Positions 32,437 to 44,089 of a stretch of DNA of 64,000 bases are shown here, in pieces; the stretch's first letter is position 1, and each line of letters starts with the position of its first letter. The notes under the pieces were generated by a model that was given only the letters and a program-made list of their open reading frames with translations, had not been told where the DNA came from and made no database searches. The stretch is from assembly GCA_905178155.1 (NCBI GenBank), contig CAJINV010000001.1:3735706-3799705 (forward strand), in the 5' to 3' direction. Source of the stretch: Amoebophrya sp. A120 (taxonomy: Eukaryota > Sar > Dinophyceae > Syndiniales > Amoebophryaceae). The position numbers and the translations under genes are program-made.

Positions 32437-34780
32437 ATGGTTCTCGAGCTGGAGGGCGTTGCCCAAAACCCGCCGAAGGTTCACACCTTCAAGAATCCGT
32501 TCTTCAAGTACCATGGGAAATGGGAAAAAGGCCTAATCAAGTCCGGGCCCGGGACAATTCTCATGGACAATGGTCACACCTACGTCGCCTGCAGCTTCAC
32601 CGAGGGGGAAATCTCGGGCGAAGGTGTTTAGAATTTTAGTGCCGTTGCATGCGGGAAACGAAAACGAATGGACATGGAGCAGTTGCAGGCACATGAAATT
32701 GGAAATCAAACTGACATTGTGCGCTTCTGCGCAAATCGACACTTTTTTCAATATAATTCAGGTGTCCGCGTCCGATGTCCCGAACTTCCCGCGGACGCGC
32801 CGGCCGAGAAACAGGCCGATGCGTTCCACTTCCACCCGAGTTGCGAAGTCTACCAGGGCCAGTTCCGGAAAGGCGAGGCGCACGGATACGGGACGCAAGA
32901 GAAGAAGCTCCTGATCAACCTGCGCGGGCAGTACTCCGCCTACCAGACGGAGCTCGAGGACGTCGGTCTGGCCAGTCCAACGACGAAAAAAGCAATTTTC
33001 GGTTCCGGGAGCGCTATGGCCGCCGCGGCTGGCGGGGGGGCGGTTAAGTTTAAGCCCTCTGCGCCTTCCGCAGCTGCGTCGCGACCAGAAAGCCGGGGGT
33101 CGTCTTCCGGCGGAGTGAAGGGCATGAGTCTGGATGCCTACATGGGCCAGAAAAAGGACCAAACCGTCGTCAACGCCGCTATCGTGGAGGCGGACGCGGG
33201 TTTTGGTAGTCGCACGGGCACGCCGGGCACGATAAACATGTCCGTTGCGGCGTCTTCCGGCGACGCAGCCGGGTCCAGTTTGAAGACCAAAACTACCTCG
33301 GGCGCCACAGGGACCAGGATGTCGGGGTCGAAGTCCGCTTCCTTCAGCAAAATCGAGCAGCTGGACAGCCCGAAGAAAGGCGGATCCGGGGAGAACGAGA
33401 ATCATGCGCACTTCGATGATTCCATCCCGCTCGCCGCCCAGGATTACATCGAGAAGCAGAAGATCCAATTTGCAAAATACAGCGGCTACTGGAAGGAGAA
33501 CCGGTACCACGGCGAGGGCAAGCTCGTGACGGAGAAATTTTCGTATCGCGGGCAGTTCGTCGACCACAAATTTCACGGAGAAGGGAGACTGAAGCTGAAG
33601 AACGGGGAGAGATACGCAGGTAAAGAAGGGCATTTAAATTTATTTTGCAGTTGGCTGTGGGTGTGGCAGCTCCCTGTCCCTTGTTCTCAGTGCCTAATCG
33701 TCCACTCCTTCTTTTTCTGACACCTGATTCTCAATGCGCCCTCGAACTGAACAAAGAAAACGGAGCGCCTTTGTTCACCCACCTTCTTCAGGTCAATTTG
33801 TCCACAGTACCTACGATGGGGAGGGTGTGCAACGAACCGAAACGGCCGGCTTCGTCAGCGGTTTCGGGCCGTTGAGCTACGTCGGCCAGTTCCAAGCCGG
33901 CAAACGGAACGGCACCGGGAGCGGTAAGTGTGGGCTTTCCAGTCTCACCTACTCTGGAGCGTGGAGCGACGACTTGCCGATCGCCAAAAGTTGCAAAATT
34001 GACATCGTCGACCCAGCCGCGGCGATCCCGGAAGGAGAGGACAAACCGGCATCCTTGCTGATACCAAGTAAAAAGAAAACTTTTCTGCACAAGGGACGAC
34101 GCAACTACAAGAATTTTGTTCTAGCACCTCTTTGTCACTTAGACTTACTTAAGTACATACACACTTCAGCATTGATTTTGTAAAAATAAAATGAAAAACC
34201 ACCATGGCTTTATTCAATCGCTCATCAGAATCGGAAGAAACCCCGAACGAGTACAATCCGCTGGACATGAAGCGGGACGCGCTGCCGATAACGTGGCTGC
34301 TAAACAGCGTGGACGGGGAGAGAACGCAAGTCACGCAAGAAGGCGGACGAAAAATCCGTATAGGAGATCTTGATGTTGACTAAAATTTGTTCAGCAGCTG
34401 CAAATCAATGCAAAAAAAAACGAGCCTCAGTAACCTTATTTCATAGCATTTGAAATTGAATGCAGTTGCAGTTCATACATGGCAGCCCTACCCCTATGGT
34501 CACACTCACAGGTATCTTCCTCTGTCCCGCCGAATTGACAGAAGAGGAAACCGCGAACAACGTGGCCCCCGACGCTGCGCAGCGGCGGTGCCACGAAAGC
34601 ACCGGGTCCATCGAAGGCGGGGAGCTCGTCCTCACATGGGACGCGCTGCCGGTAGACGCGGGCGCGTACAAGCTCTACATAGTCGACGAAACGCCAGCGC
34701 AGCCAACGCGGGCGAGTAAAGCGAATTCTTGTTTTCAACCGTGCGGGACTCTGGTTGTGGATGTGAATGTGTTGGACTGA
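32437..34780 (+). CDS. MORN-repeat protein
   Basis: Five exons join in phase through GT-AG introns: 32437-32623, 32762-33619, 33792-34067, 34229-34357 and 34512-34780. Seven MORN-type units are visible: YHGKWEKGLIKSGPG, YQGQFRKGEAHGYG, YSGYWKENRYHGEG, YRGQFVDHKFHGEG, YAGQFVHSTYDGEG (split by an intron), YVGQFQAGKRNGTG and YSGAWSDD. A 200-residue Ser/Gly/Ala-rich insert separates units 2 and 3. The last exon (LVLTWDALPVDAGAYKLYIVDE) looks like a small beta-sandwich of fibronectin-III or IPT type. MORN proteins act as membrane-associated scaffolds, in alveolates often in the pellicle or budding apparatus; that role here is inference. The end is uncertain: a GTAAAG donor at about 34713 could lead to a further exon, in which case the stop at 34780 is not used. 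Confidence 0.82.
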
Positions 34781-35916
34781 AGGTGGTCATGTCGGTCACA
34801 GCGCAAGAAAAATGCAGCTAATGTCATCCTGTTATGTATGGTCAACGACCAACATGATTTATGTAGGTCCACGTCGTGTAATAACCCATGTACAATATCC
34901 TATCATAGTTGATGTATGAACCTTGTTACCAATGATCCAAAACTGAATGCCAGAAGCAGAAGAAAAAGAAATTAAGGGTGTCGAGCTGAAAAGGCAAGAG
35001 TACGAATGTCTAACGTGGAATATCTGTGTCAACCTGAAATTCAATACTACGCATGCGTCGTGTGCTTTTACGACAGCAAAGAGAGAAGCAGAAGACGGTC
35101 TAATGAGCGTGTAATATGGAATGACTTTTGCCTGTCACATTGTGATTGTGTATGATTCGATCTGAGAGGAAGAACAAAAATTTCAGAAACGAGAAAGGAA
35201 AAATAAAGACTCAACATGTTGTGGCGCGGTTTAAGTAGTGTTCCCGCGTCCAATTCGTCTGCTGAAACCTTATGTACGACTTGATTTCATCGGTCTTTTT
35301 CTTGTCAGGAAGGGAAAGCAAAACCGAATGTGAAGGGGGGACCGATGCTGGGGCCGTGATCGTGCTCGTGCTTTCAAAGGTCCCATAAAGCTGCCTAAAG
35401 AAAAACACTCAGCCAGGAATGAATCGTCCTTTATCGAAAAATTGCCAAACATCAGGACCCAATTCAATCTTCTCAGTAAGTGTTTCGACGCTCATGATTT
35501 CACCGTCAAAGTTAAGACTTCTGTTGATACGCGTTGCAACCCTTTATTCGGTCAGTTCAGTGCTCTGTCCGTGACTTGCTCTGCGCATTCGGTCCGGAAG
35601 ATTCGACACATCGTGCTCGTCATGGTGCAGCTTATTGTCATTTTCGTCGAAGGAAATTATTGTCATTTTCGTCGAAGGTTGAGCTTGAGCTCACTAGTTA
35701 ACTACACTAGCGCTTCTACACAATTTCAATTTATGAATTCGTTCTATCTGCATGAAAATTTTCGATGCAGCCCTTACACCCGTTGAAAGGGTGTGTTTTT
35801 TGGTGAACGTATACGTCATTGAGGCCAGCACGGGGTACGGGGTAAAAATCAGCATTTACGCTAAATTCGTTCCAATTTGAAAGCAAAAACTAAGTAAAGG
35901 AGCTCACGAGAGAACC
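34781..35916. other. Intergenic stretch with a small duplication
   Basis: No clear gene. A 26-base unit containing TTGTCATTTTCGTCGAAGG is repeated in tandem near 35634-35680. The region could hold a last exon of the MORN gene or the 5' untranslated region of the C2 gene, but I cannot support either. Confidence 0.4.
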
Positions 35917-38900
35917 ATGGGTGAAGTGCGCGTCGTCCTGAAGTCTGCCTTCGGGCTCTTCTCGAGCAAAAATGCAGCCCCCCAGATTCCGGAGTCGGCT
36001 GCGAAGGCCAAGTCAAAGGCGGGCGGGTCAAGAGCGAGTCCCACCGACGCAGAACCCTCCTCGTCCAGCAGCTCAGCCCTGAACACCTACGTGAAGGTGT
36101 CTCTGCTGTCCAAGAGCAAAGTGTTGGATACCTTCACGAGTACGATAATCAAGGGCGTGCAGGACCCGGAGTGGGATGAGGAGTTCGTGTTTGCGAAGGT
36201 GAAGCACGACGCCCTGAGCATAAAATTTGAGGCGTACCACACCCCAGACGGGAAAAGCTCGTCAGGAAAGGAAGTCGAATTCCTAGGCTGCTGCCACGTG
36301 CAGGAGTTGAGGAAAATAAGAAATTTGGAGGTAAAAAAAATAATTTTGCTGTGATGTTTGTAGCATCCGTATCGGTTGGTTGCACGTAATCTAATAACTA
36401 TAAGGAGAAGGCTTGTCCAAATTGCTGCTGAACCTTCAGAAGCTTTTTCTTCTGAAGGTCTTCTGAAGGTCCAAAATCATCACTGGAACCTTCAGAAGAA
36501 ATGGAAAAAAGTCTCTTTTTTTTGAGCGAGCATACCATCGGTTTAACCATGAGCATTTTTTTCTTCTGAAGGTCACGCCTTCAGAAGGTTTTTTTTTACC
36601 TTCAGAAGAAAAAAATGAAAAATGAGCAAAAAAACCTTCAGAAGGTGAAAAATGACCGTTTTGAAATCTTCTGAAGGTTGAAAACCTTCAGAAGGTGACA
36701 CTTTTTTGACCTTCAGAAGACTTTCCGACTTTTTAGAAAAAAAAAGGCAGTGAAGTGTCGCAATTTTGGCCAACCTTCTGAAGGTTGAAAACCTTCAGAA
36801 GGTTTTTCAATTGTGTCTCCAAAGCGACAACTTTTTGCGTTCTTTTTTCCGCATTCTTCAGAAGCTTTGACCTTCTGAAGACCATCTTCTGTAGAATCTT
36901 CTGAAGACCGAAAAGCTTCTGAAGGCTTTGCAGAAAATACGCAAGACGCACGAAAATTTCCAAAAGCTTTTCTGATGCGCGTTGCTTTGTTGGGCGTTTT
37001 AAAAGCATTGCTCGCGCCGCCTATTGCGAAAGTGCCACCGGCGCGCGCACGCATTTCGAAAGTGCCCACAGGCACGACTGAGTACGCGCCTTACTGTCTT
37101 GTGCGATGAAAGAGCGCTGCTTGTGCTAGAAGATATTTTCACAGGCCGCGCTTTGGAGTTATTGTTCAGCTGCTCGCTCTGCTATTGTTCAGCTGCCACG
37201 TGCAGGAGTTGAGGAACATAAGAAATTTGGAGGTAAGATTATGGCCATTCTAACTGCATCTTTTCAAAGTACATAAAAAATTTTCAGGGTCCCCCGGCAT
37301 AGGCATGGAAGTGCTTGACTTTTGTCATGTAAACTTGTCTTACGTACACTACTTCTGGACTTTGCATGCTAAATTAGCTAGTTAAGAAGGCGGCCAGGTC
37401 GCCGCACCGACGGCTACCCCGCTCACGAATTCGGGTCATTTTTGAATCTTTCGCAAAGACAACGCGGCTGCGAAGGTAGTCGCGCCCCCCCAGAGAGGAC
37501 GAGCACCGCTCGGCAGCTTCTCCCCTTCCCAAAGTGCGACGGAATTGTAGGGCACGGCCCCAGCTCTTCGACGGGGCAAAAGAAGTCGTAAAGCTGGCCC
37601 TGGCCCACATCACGATGGCGCTGCGCTTTTCGTCCGACACTCCCCCACGCAGCCTCCTCGGCAGAGGACACATAGCCGGCCCAGTCACCGCACTGCTTCT
37701 GTCGCGCCGCCACCCCCTCGTCGCTGGAAACGTCAGCGCCCCCATAACCCCCCGTGAGGTTTTGCCGTGCTTCAAGCCTGCCAGGTATTGCGCACCTGCG
37801 CAGCGTCCCTCTGCCCTTGCGTGGCAAGTCAGTGCAAAACCATATGGGCCCAGCCCCCATAGCGCAACCGCATGCGGCACAACTCTACCTCGCGAAACCT
37901 GCGGCCGGGGCCCCCATGGATAACGACTACCGCCGCTTTGTTTGGTGGGGGAAGCCTTCATGGCCAGCGCCGTCCTTCTATGTACAGCAAAAACGGCATC
38001 GAGGGGGCGGCCGCGCTGGCAAAGATTGAAACCAGGGACAGGCGCCGGCGGCCTACGCCTTCTCCTGCCTACCGCTAGCTTCCGCAGGCCCTTGGGATTG
38101 TGTCAGCGCTGCGCGAAAGCAGACCGGGAGGCCCGCATGTTGCGGCCAACGACTGCTGCCACGTGCAGGAGTTGAGGAACAAGATAAGAAATTTGGAGGT
38201 AAAAACGATTTCGATAGATTGCGGCGTTAAAATTTACACTTATGGACGGACACAATACCGCTGCGGTACCATCGCGACTTCGATCATGATCGAAAAAATG
38301 TTGCGATCATGAGCGAAAAACATAGCAAAAAAGGGCGACGAATCGCGACGGTGGCGTTCTGTTTGTGGGTTTTTGTATCATCGCGCGGCCACCAGTGGCG
38401 CACTCTCAGTAGCTGACAGGCCGCCGCTTTTTCGTGGTGAGGCAGGCGTTGCGCGTCTTGCCCCCAGACACGCGGATAAAGGTTAGCCCGGCTCGCAGCG
38501 TTGGCGCCCTTCCGCCCCGGAAGGGCGCAGTCCGGCAGCCCAAGTACGGGCGGGCGTTTCTAAAATGCCTGGAACCGTTGGGCGTTGCATCGCTAGCGGG
38601 CCTCAACAAGCCGGAGCGCAGTGGCCATGTTTCTCTTGAAAGAAGGGCGAGGCCTGTGTTGCCAGCGCCGGCTCGGCCGGCCGCGGAAATTTATTTGTGC
38701 GTCCACGCAGGCGCTGCAGAGCCCCGCGCACACACGGCGACCCTCTGTGAAGCGTCGGCGCCGTTGGCCTGTGCGCCGGCCTGTGCGATTTTTATTTTGG
38801 TATGCGTGCCCGGGTAGCAAGGCAGCTGACAAAAAGCCCTCGGCGGGCCGGTTCCTCCGCGGGGCCGGACCTCCGGACGGAGCTCTGCGGCCCGGGTGGC

Positions 38901-41763
38901 TCTTTCTGGCCTGCTCCGGCTAACGAGCTGGGTGCGAGCAAGCTTTGGCGGTGGCAGCGTGCGTTGATCAGACTCGCGCCCCCGCCAACCCCTGCCCGTT
39001 GTCACAGGCGTAGCTGCGTCTTGGGGGTTCGCCTTCTTTTGGGGCCGCCCAGAGCGGTTTTTCCCGGGTCGCTCGACGCCTGTTCCCCAAGCCCCTCCCT
39101 GGCGTGCCCAGAAAGGAAAAACGCTCCGCGCCCGCGCCCCTTCCATGGCAGGCCCGAAAAATTTTTTGTTTTCGCGCGGCCCGTTTCTCGGGCTCGCGAA
39201 GTGCCGACTTTGCGATCAGAGCGGAGAAACAGCTGCTGTGCAGGTGTTTCTTCGGAGAAACACCTGCGCAGCAGCTGTTTCTCCGATCAGATCGCGAAAT
39301 GTGGCGAGGAAAAACCCGCCGGACCCGATTGCCTCGCTTTCTCTGGAGAGGGTCCTCTGGCGGTGGCGCGCCGCAATATTTGCCAGGAGGCCGCGCAGTG
39401 ACCAGCTGCGCAAAATGGCGGGCCTGCACTCACCGCGCAGTCTGCGCCTGGGGCTGGGGATCTTCGTCATGCGTGCCTGGCGGCCGTGCCTAGCGCCGAC
39501 CAACGCTCAGCCAGCGCCGCAGAGCCCGCCCTCCATCGCCGGAAGGGGGCGGGACTACAGCCATTTTGCAGGAGTTGAGGAACAAGATAAGAAATTTGGA
39601 GGTAAAAACGATTTCGATAGATTGCGGCGTTAAAATTTACACTTTACTGTGATGTAGCACGACCGGTTGGTTGCACTGCAAATGAAAACTGAAAAGTATA
39701 GAAAAGCTATTTCAGTTTCAGTTTTTTCATTGCATTCGAATTGCAATCCCGCTGTCCGCCCTCCAGGTCCAACGCAAGCTGATGAACGCGAAATGCAACG
39801 AGATAGTGGACGGCGTCCTCTTTGCCGAGTATTCCAACGTGCCAGACTTGAGCAAGATACAGGGCGACCCGCAGGACCACCTGCCCCCGGAAGCCGACGG
39901 CGTCGACGGCGACGACGCGGGCTGCTTTTGCGGTTTCGTGTACGTCGAGGCGGTCGACGCGATAGATTTGGACGCGGCGCACCTGCTGGTCAAGAAGAGG
40001 CGGGCCGACGACGAGGACAGCGACGACGAGGACGAGAACAATTTACGACAGTGCACAACTCCCGCTCCTCCTCATTTGTCATGCAAAAACCCAAGCTCAG
40101 TTCCAGTTGCTACCTTGTGGCACCGCGTGCATAACATTAACAAATTCCGGAAACAAATCCAAACAATACTACACTCGGCGCATGAACTTGCCATGCACGT
40201 GGTCCACCTGATGTACTGGTGTTTGTAATGCTGTTTTTTTATGCCTTTACAAACGTAGGAGGGGGTGGGGGAGGGGGAGTTGTGCACTGTCATACAATTT
40301 GGCGCCAAAACAGAAAGTGGATTGGAACACGATTATGGAAGTCACCTGCACCAAGCAGTGCAAATCCAGAAAGGTGGGCTTCAGCTGGAGGTCGCTGGAG
40401 GTTGAGGGTATAGAAGTGGGAAAATCAAAATTTACTAGTGTTGGTTTGATGAAGATCAGGATGCTGGTAATGCTCATCCCCGTTGTCCTTTCACTTCATC
40501 ACTTTTGCGCCGCGGATGTTGAGTTTATCCATCCACTATCTCCAGGTACTCCCAACCCCGCTTGGAACGAGGGTTGTTCTTTTCCGATTGATATGAACTG
40601 CAAAAGTATCGTACTCGTATAAATGCATTACAAATTTCCTCCGCATGAGAAATAAAATTTGTAATGCAGATTTGCCTTGGAAACAAGATTTGTAATGCAT
40701 GACTTGCATTTATACGAGTGCGATACTTTTGCAGAGGATAATTGACTTTGAGAGCTCGGACCACTTAAAGCCAGTAAAGATCCGCGTGCTCCAGGACGAG
40801 GGATTAGTGGGGTCGACGTTTTGCGACATTCCGCTGACCCCGGTTTCCAGAATCTACATCAAGCGCATCCACGACGATATCAGCATGCAAGTCAGAGGGT
40901 AAATAAGAAACCATAGAATTTTTTCGATCGGAACTTATCAATCTTGTATTTGTTTCTCGTTCTTCTTCTTTCTCACTTCTTGTGATGATCAGCGATCAGG
41001 ATCAGATAGGCGTTTGAATTTGATCAATGTCGACGTGTCAGCGTTTCTTTCCTACGTTCCCCACCCACCATTTCTTTTTCCCCTCACAAATAACTCAGGT
41101 ACGTCGTGGTAAAGGTCGGGTTTGTCCCCTTCGGCTTTCGGGTTTCCGATCTCCTTACCGAGACCGTGATGGATGAGATGGCAACGGCGGATTTCCTCGG
41201 GATGCGCCGGAAGTACGCCGATGTGATCTCACAGAACCACGAGTACCAGGACGCGGTGGTGAGTCTGCAAGACAAGATCGACGACTTGGAAGGGATTAAG
41301 AAGCCGGATCAGGATGTGGAAAAGGAGCAAGAGGAGAAGTTGGAAAAGAAAGGCCCCTCGGTGAAGGCCAGGTGGCACTTCTTCGCCATGGCAGCCGAAC
41401 CGTGGTCAAAAGCAACGAAAGTATCCGCGTACCGACTGCGATTACTGCTGGAAGAGAGTACAGATATCTTTTGCGAATGATTTGTAGTTCAGACATCGTG
41501 TAGTTGACATACAGTCCACCCTGTTTCTTTTCTCGAAACTGTTTCCGCATCACAAACTGAAACTTCAAGGTCTCCCAGACCGGCGACACCAGGTGGTGCC
41601 GATGATTCGGGCCATGACCAGTTCTGCTTACCTCAACTTTCGCGAAACCAATCAGCTCCTGAACGAGTTCCATCTCACGAAAAGGGAATGGAAGAAGCTC
41701 GTCGGCTCCGTGCTGAAGGGCAACATGCAGATGCCAACCGAGCGGATCGAGGTACTGGCGTAG
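35917..41763 (+). CDS. C2-domain protein with two introners and a cassette-filled intron
   Basis: Seven exons: 35917-36330, 39767-40043, 40300-40407, 40546-40591, 40746-40898, 41099-41420 and 41593-41763, about 496 residues, all phases consistent. Exon 1 encodes an N-terminal C2-like unit (VRVVLKSAFGLF, TSTIIKGVQDPEWDEEFVF, FLGCCHVQEL). Exons 2-5 complete a second one (DWNTIMEVTCTKQCK, GTPNPAWNEGCSFPIDFE, VKIRVLQDEGLVGSTFCD). Exon 6 has a hydrophobic strand (YVVVKVGFVPFGF) and a charged coiled segment; exon 7 ends in NFRETNQLLNEFHLTKREWKK. Introns 1, 3, 5 and 6 have GT-AG ends; introns 2 and 4 are introners. C2 domains bind membranes, often through Ca2+. Only some loop Asp residues are evident, so Ca2+ dependence is uncertain. 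The exact family is not recognised. Confidence 0.84.
36288..36334 (+). repeat. Exon-end cassette, copy 1 (functional exon end)
   Basis: The 3' end of C2 exon 1, CTGCTGCCACGTGCAGGAG through AATTTGGAG, with the GTAAAA donor. It encodes CCHVQELRKIRNLE. It is the reference copy for three near-copies downstream in the same intron. Confidence 0.9.
36420..36930. repeat. Cluster of palindromic CCTTCAGAAGG repeats
   Basis: More than twenty copies of the self-complementary core CTTCTGAAGGT / ACCTTCAGAAG within about 500 bases, in both orientations and at irregular spacing. Many combine into the perfect palindrome ACCTTCAGAAGGT or larger hairpins. It lies inside intron 1 of the C2 gene. No coding frame. 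Nothing like it occurs elsewhere in the window. Confidence 0.9.
37192..37236 (+). repeat. Exon-end cassette, copy 2
   Basis: GCTGCCACGTGCAGGAGTTG through AATTTGGAG plus a GTAAG donor. It differs from copy 1 by AAC for AAA (QELRNIRNLE) and keeps the reading phase. It is preceded by TATTGTTCAG, a plausible acceptor. Confidence 0.85.
38153..38242 (+). repeat. Exon-end cassette, copy 3
   Basis: CTGCTGCCACGTGCAGGAG through AACAAGATAAGAAATTTGGAG and a GTAAAA donor. It carries one extra codon compared with copy 2 (QELRNKIRNLE) and still keeps phase. It continues with about 45 intron bases (CGATTTCGATAGATTGCGG) that are identical in copy 4. Confidence 0.88.
39205..39300. repeat. Long near-perfect hairpin
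   Basis: GAGAAACAGCTGCTGTGCAG with GTGTTTCT is followed almost at once by its complement AGAAACACCTGCGCAGCAGC with TGTTTCTC. The stem is close to 30 bp with a single mismatched base and a very short TCGG-like loop, inside GC-rich intron 1 of the C2 gene. Outer bases (GATCAGAGCG / CGATCAGATC) extend the pairing imperfectly. Confidence 0.85.
39568..39644 (+). repeat. Exon-end cassette, copy 4
   Basis: GCAGGAGTTGAGGAACAAG through AATTTGGAG, the GTAAAA donor and the same following 45 bases as copy 3. The CCATTTTGCAG just before it looks like a splice acceptor, so this copy could be a 30-nucleotide phase-0 exon. Downstream CTGTGATG and CGGTTGGTTGCAC recur after copy 1, which suggests copies 1 and 4 flank the original intron start. 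Confidence 0.88.
40044..40294. mobile_element. Introner 5 (GACAGTGCACAAC family, 251 bp)
   Basis: The left TIR TACGACAGTGCACAACTCCC pairs with the complement of the right end TATGACAGTGCACAACTCCC; both continue into C/T-rich tracts. The exact 5-bp flanking repeat is CAATT. Excision joins DEDENN to LAPKQKVDWN in frame. Confidence 0.94.
40592..40740. mobile_element. Introner 6 (TGCAAAAGTATCG family, 149 bp)
   Basis: The left TIR TATGAACTGCAAAAGTATCG with TACTCGTATAAATGC is matched by the complement of the right end, TATCCTCTGCAAAAGTATCG. The exact 5-bp flanking repeat is ATTGA. Excision rebuilds CSFPIDFESSDH inside the C2 fold. Confidence 0.95.
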
Positions 41764-42603
41764 ACGGTGGGGCGGTCTTTTTGGTCGTTCCTGCAACTAG
41801 GTGGCGTGTCGGAAAGATGAGTATGCTAAGTGCCTTTGTATCGGAAATGTTGAACGTAATTGTATGCCGGAGTTTAACAATTTCAATTTTACGATAGAAG
41901 CAACTTTTGTGACTGTTGTCGAAAACAATGAACCTTGTTTGAACAATTTGCCATCACACTGGAAAATCGTAGCTTGTTGTATATGCGCTTGATGAAACAG
42001 AGTCGTTTGCGTTTCCAACAGAAACAATATGCAATGTACAATAGCAAATTTTACGCACCGGCGAGAATGAAAGTTCCATCTGTACTGAATTTGTTGTAGT
42101 TTGCTACAGGATGCGAACGCGATCACACCTTTTGGTAAGCGAAGTGACCACTTTGTACAAACGCTGAAGGAACAAGCAGATTCAGATCGATCATGCTCCA
42201 CTTTTTTGCAACCGCATGGCTAGAATTCTCGTGTTCCGTCCAACGATGAACAGCAAAGGCGTCATGGTGTACACGATCGATCCAACAAGAACTACACAAA
42301 ACATTGATTATCAGTAAGATCACAACCTAACATCAAGCCCAGAAGCATGAACAATTTTTATGGTAAGTACTTTGAAGTGACGCGAATGCAATAGAGAACA
42401 GATCGAGATCCAGTTCTTGTGTGTGGTTCAAAATGAATGGCAACCGCACAAAAAAAACCCTAAAATCGACACAGTCCAGCGATTGATTCTTCAAACCACG
42501 CCACCGCTTTTTTTTTCAGTAGTTCATTGAGCTTTAGCACTAAGAACTCAAGAACTCTTTTGATTTTCTAACCTTCGAAGGACTGAACCAATCGATTGAA
42601 GCC
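41764..42603. other. Intergenic stretch, no supported gene
   Basis: AT-rich spacer between the C2 gene and the SR-protein gene. No frame longer than background on the + strand; a 134-codon minus-strand frame (41797-42201) has no recognisable features. Confidence 0.4.
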
Positions 42604-44089
42604 ATGTCTGACGGGTGCAAGGTTTTTGTCGGCAATCTGCGCCGCGACGTGCAGAAGAGCGAACTGGAGAAGATTTTCCAGGAGCACGGCGACATCCGGT
42701 CCACCTGGATCGCGAAGAGCCCGCCGGGCTTTGCCTTTATCGTCTTCAACAATCCCGATGACGCTTCGAAAGCGGTGTCTGAGCTCCACGGCTATCAAGC
42801 GGGTAAGAATTTATTTTGTACAAACATAGTACGTGATAGGTTATCAACACCTACAGCAGGCGATCGTGCTGCTGGTACAGGAGCAAGTTTTGGGTCGAGC
42901 ATGCTTGTGATAATTTTGACGGAGTAAGTTGTACCAGAACTTGCAACTGGCGTTTGATGTTAACTTTCACCATAACCAATTCAGACCAACTACTGCTACA
43001 CATCAACTCTTCGACGCGTTTGTGATCATATCTTCGCGGCTCGTCTCCAGCTGCTGCTACGCGCCTTTATAGACAGACTGCCTAAAGCCTCTACAAGAAG
43101 TCACCAAATCCGTTTCTCCCGCCGTGCGACGTCGTCGGCGTCTCGGCGTCTTGTCGTTTGACTCGCTACGTGATCCAACGCGAGTGTTTTTCGCCGCGTC
43201 GTGCTGCGTCATCATGATCTACTGCACAAGTACATCGATCGACGTGTAAAAGTCGACCGCATTTTTTTGCAGCTACGCATTTTTGCACACGTCGAACCTA
43301 GACCTCCTGCAACTACAAACCCTGTGCGTCTCGAGCTCATCCTTGCTGCGGCAGTAAGAAAGCGGCCAGCAGGGTGCTGCTCGTATTTTTACATGAGACG
43401 ATCTACGTCTACTGGAGCATCGTGCGTGCACGTCTAGAAGCACCTGCTACCTACTGGAGCTCCTGTTGTCTTCCCAGTAGATCAGGAGCAGCATGCTACA
43501 GCCGCCTCCCGTCGCGCCGATGCGTCACGGCTGACTGTTCTTCGTCGTTCGTCTAGTACACCACAGCGTCCATCACCGATCTACAAGTTCGGCTTCATCC
43601 ATCATTCCAACATGTTGTAGTAAGAAGTGCTCCTCATTCCGAATCACTACTATCTTTCAGATTTTTGCGAATCCAACGGGCAAGGCCTGCGTGTGGAGGT
43701 CAGTACCGGCGGACCGGGTGGCCGCAAGCGTGAGTCCAGCCGTGATCGGGGTTCCCGTCGCTTCCTGCGATCCCGGTATTATTGATTGTTTCTCGATCGG
43801 TATTTATCTTTTCTAGGCATACTCATAGTGAAAGAAAATTTTGTATTTACCCAGTGAGCACTGGCATCTGCATAAAAAGAAAAACCCGTAAGTCGCGTAT
43901 TGGGAGCAAATACAGAGCCTTCTCTTGTACTTCCTCAAAAGTCGCAACAAATCTAAATCTATCCTTTCAACATTCCACAGCTCCCGTGGTGGTGGTCGCG
44001 ACCGAGGCGGGCGTGGTGGCCGCAAGGAGAGTCGCGGCCGCGACAGGCGCCGTGACTCCCGTGGCCGGGGTGGCCGCAGCCGTCGCTAG
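42604..44089 (+). CDS. SR-type splicing factor (RRM plus RS/RGG tail)
   Basis: Three exons, 42604-42802, 43661-43775 and 43981-44089, give 140 residues. One RRM is followed by a short tail rich in RS, RD and RGG (SRDRGSRRF, SRGGGRDRGG, RGRGGRSRR). RNP2 is KVFVGNL and RNP1 is PGFAFIVF. Size and order match small SR proteins of the SRSF3/SRSF7 type, which bind exonic enhancers and recruit the spliceosome in the nucleus. Introns are GT-AG; the first is 858 bases, and the second donor was chosen because it joins RSR to SRGGG in frame. It is notable in a genome with many non-canonical introns, but a specific role in introner splicing is speculation. Confidence 0.94.

Noticed and set aside
36420-36930. 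Palindromic repeat cluster considered as a CRISPR array
   Set aside because: Irregular spacing, short palindromic cores in both orientations, no unique spacers of constant length, and a eukaryotic intronic context.
37374-37961. Minus-strand frame of 195 codons in C2 intron 1
   Set aside because: GC-rich DNA gives long chance frames on both strands. Arg/Gly/Ser-biased composition, no motif and no exon partner.
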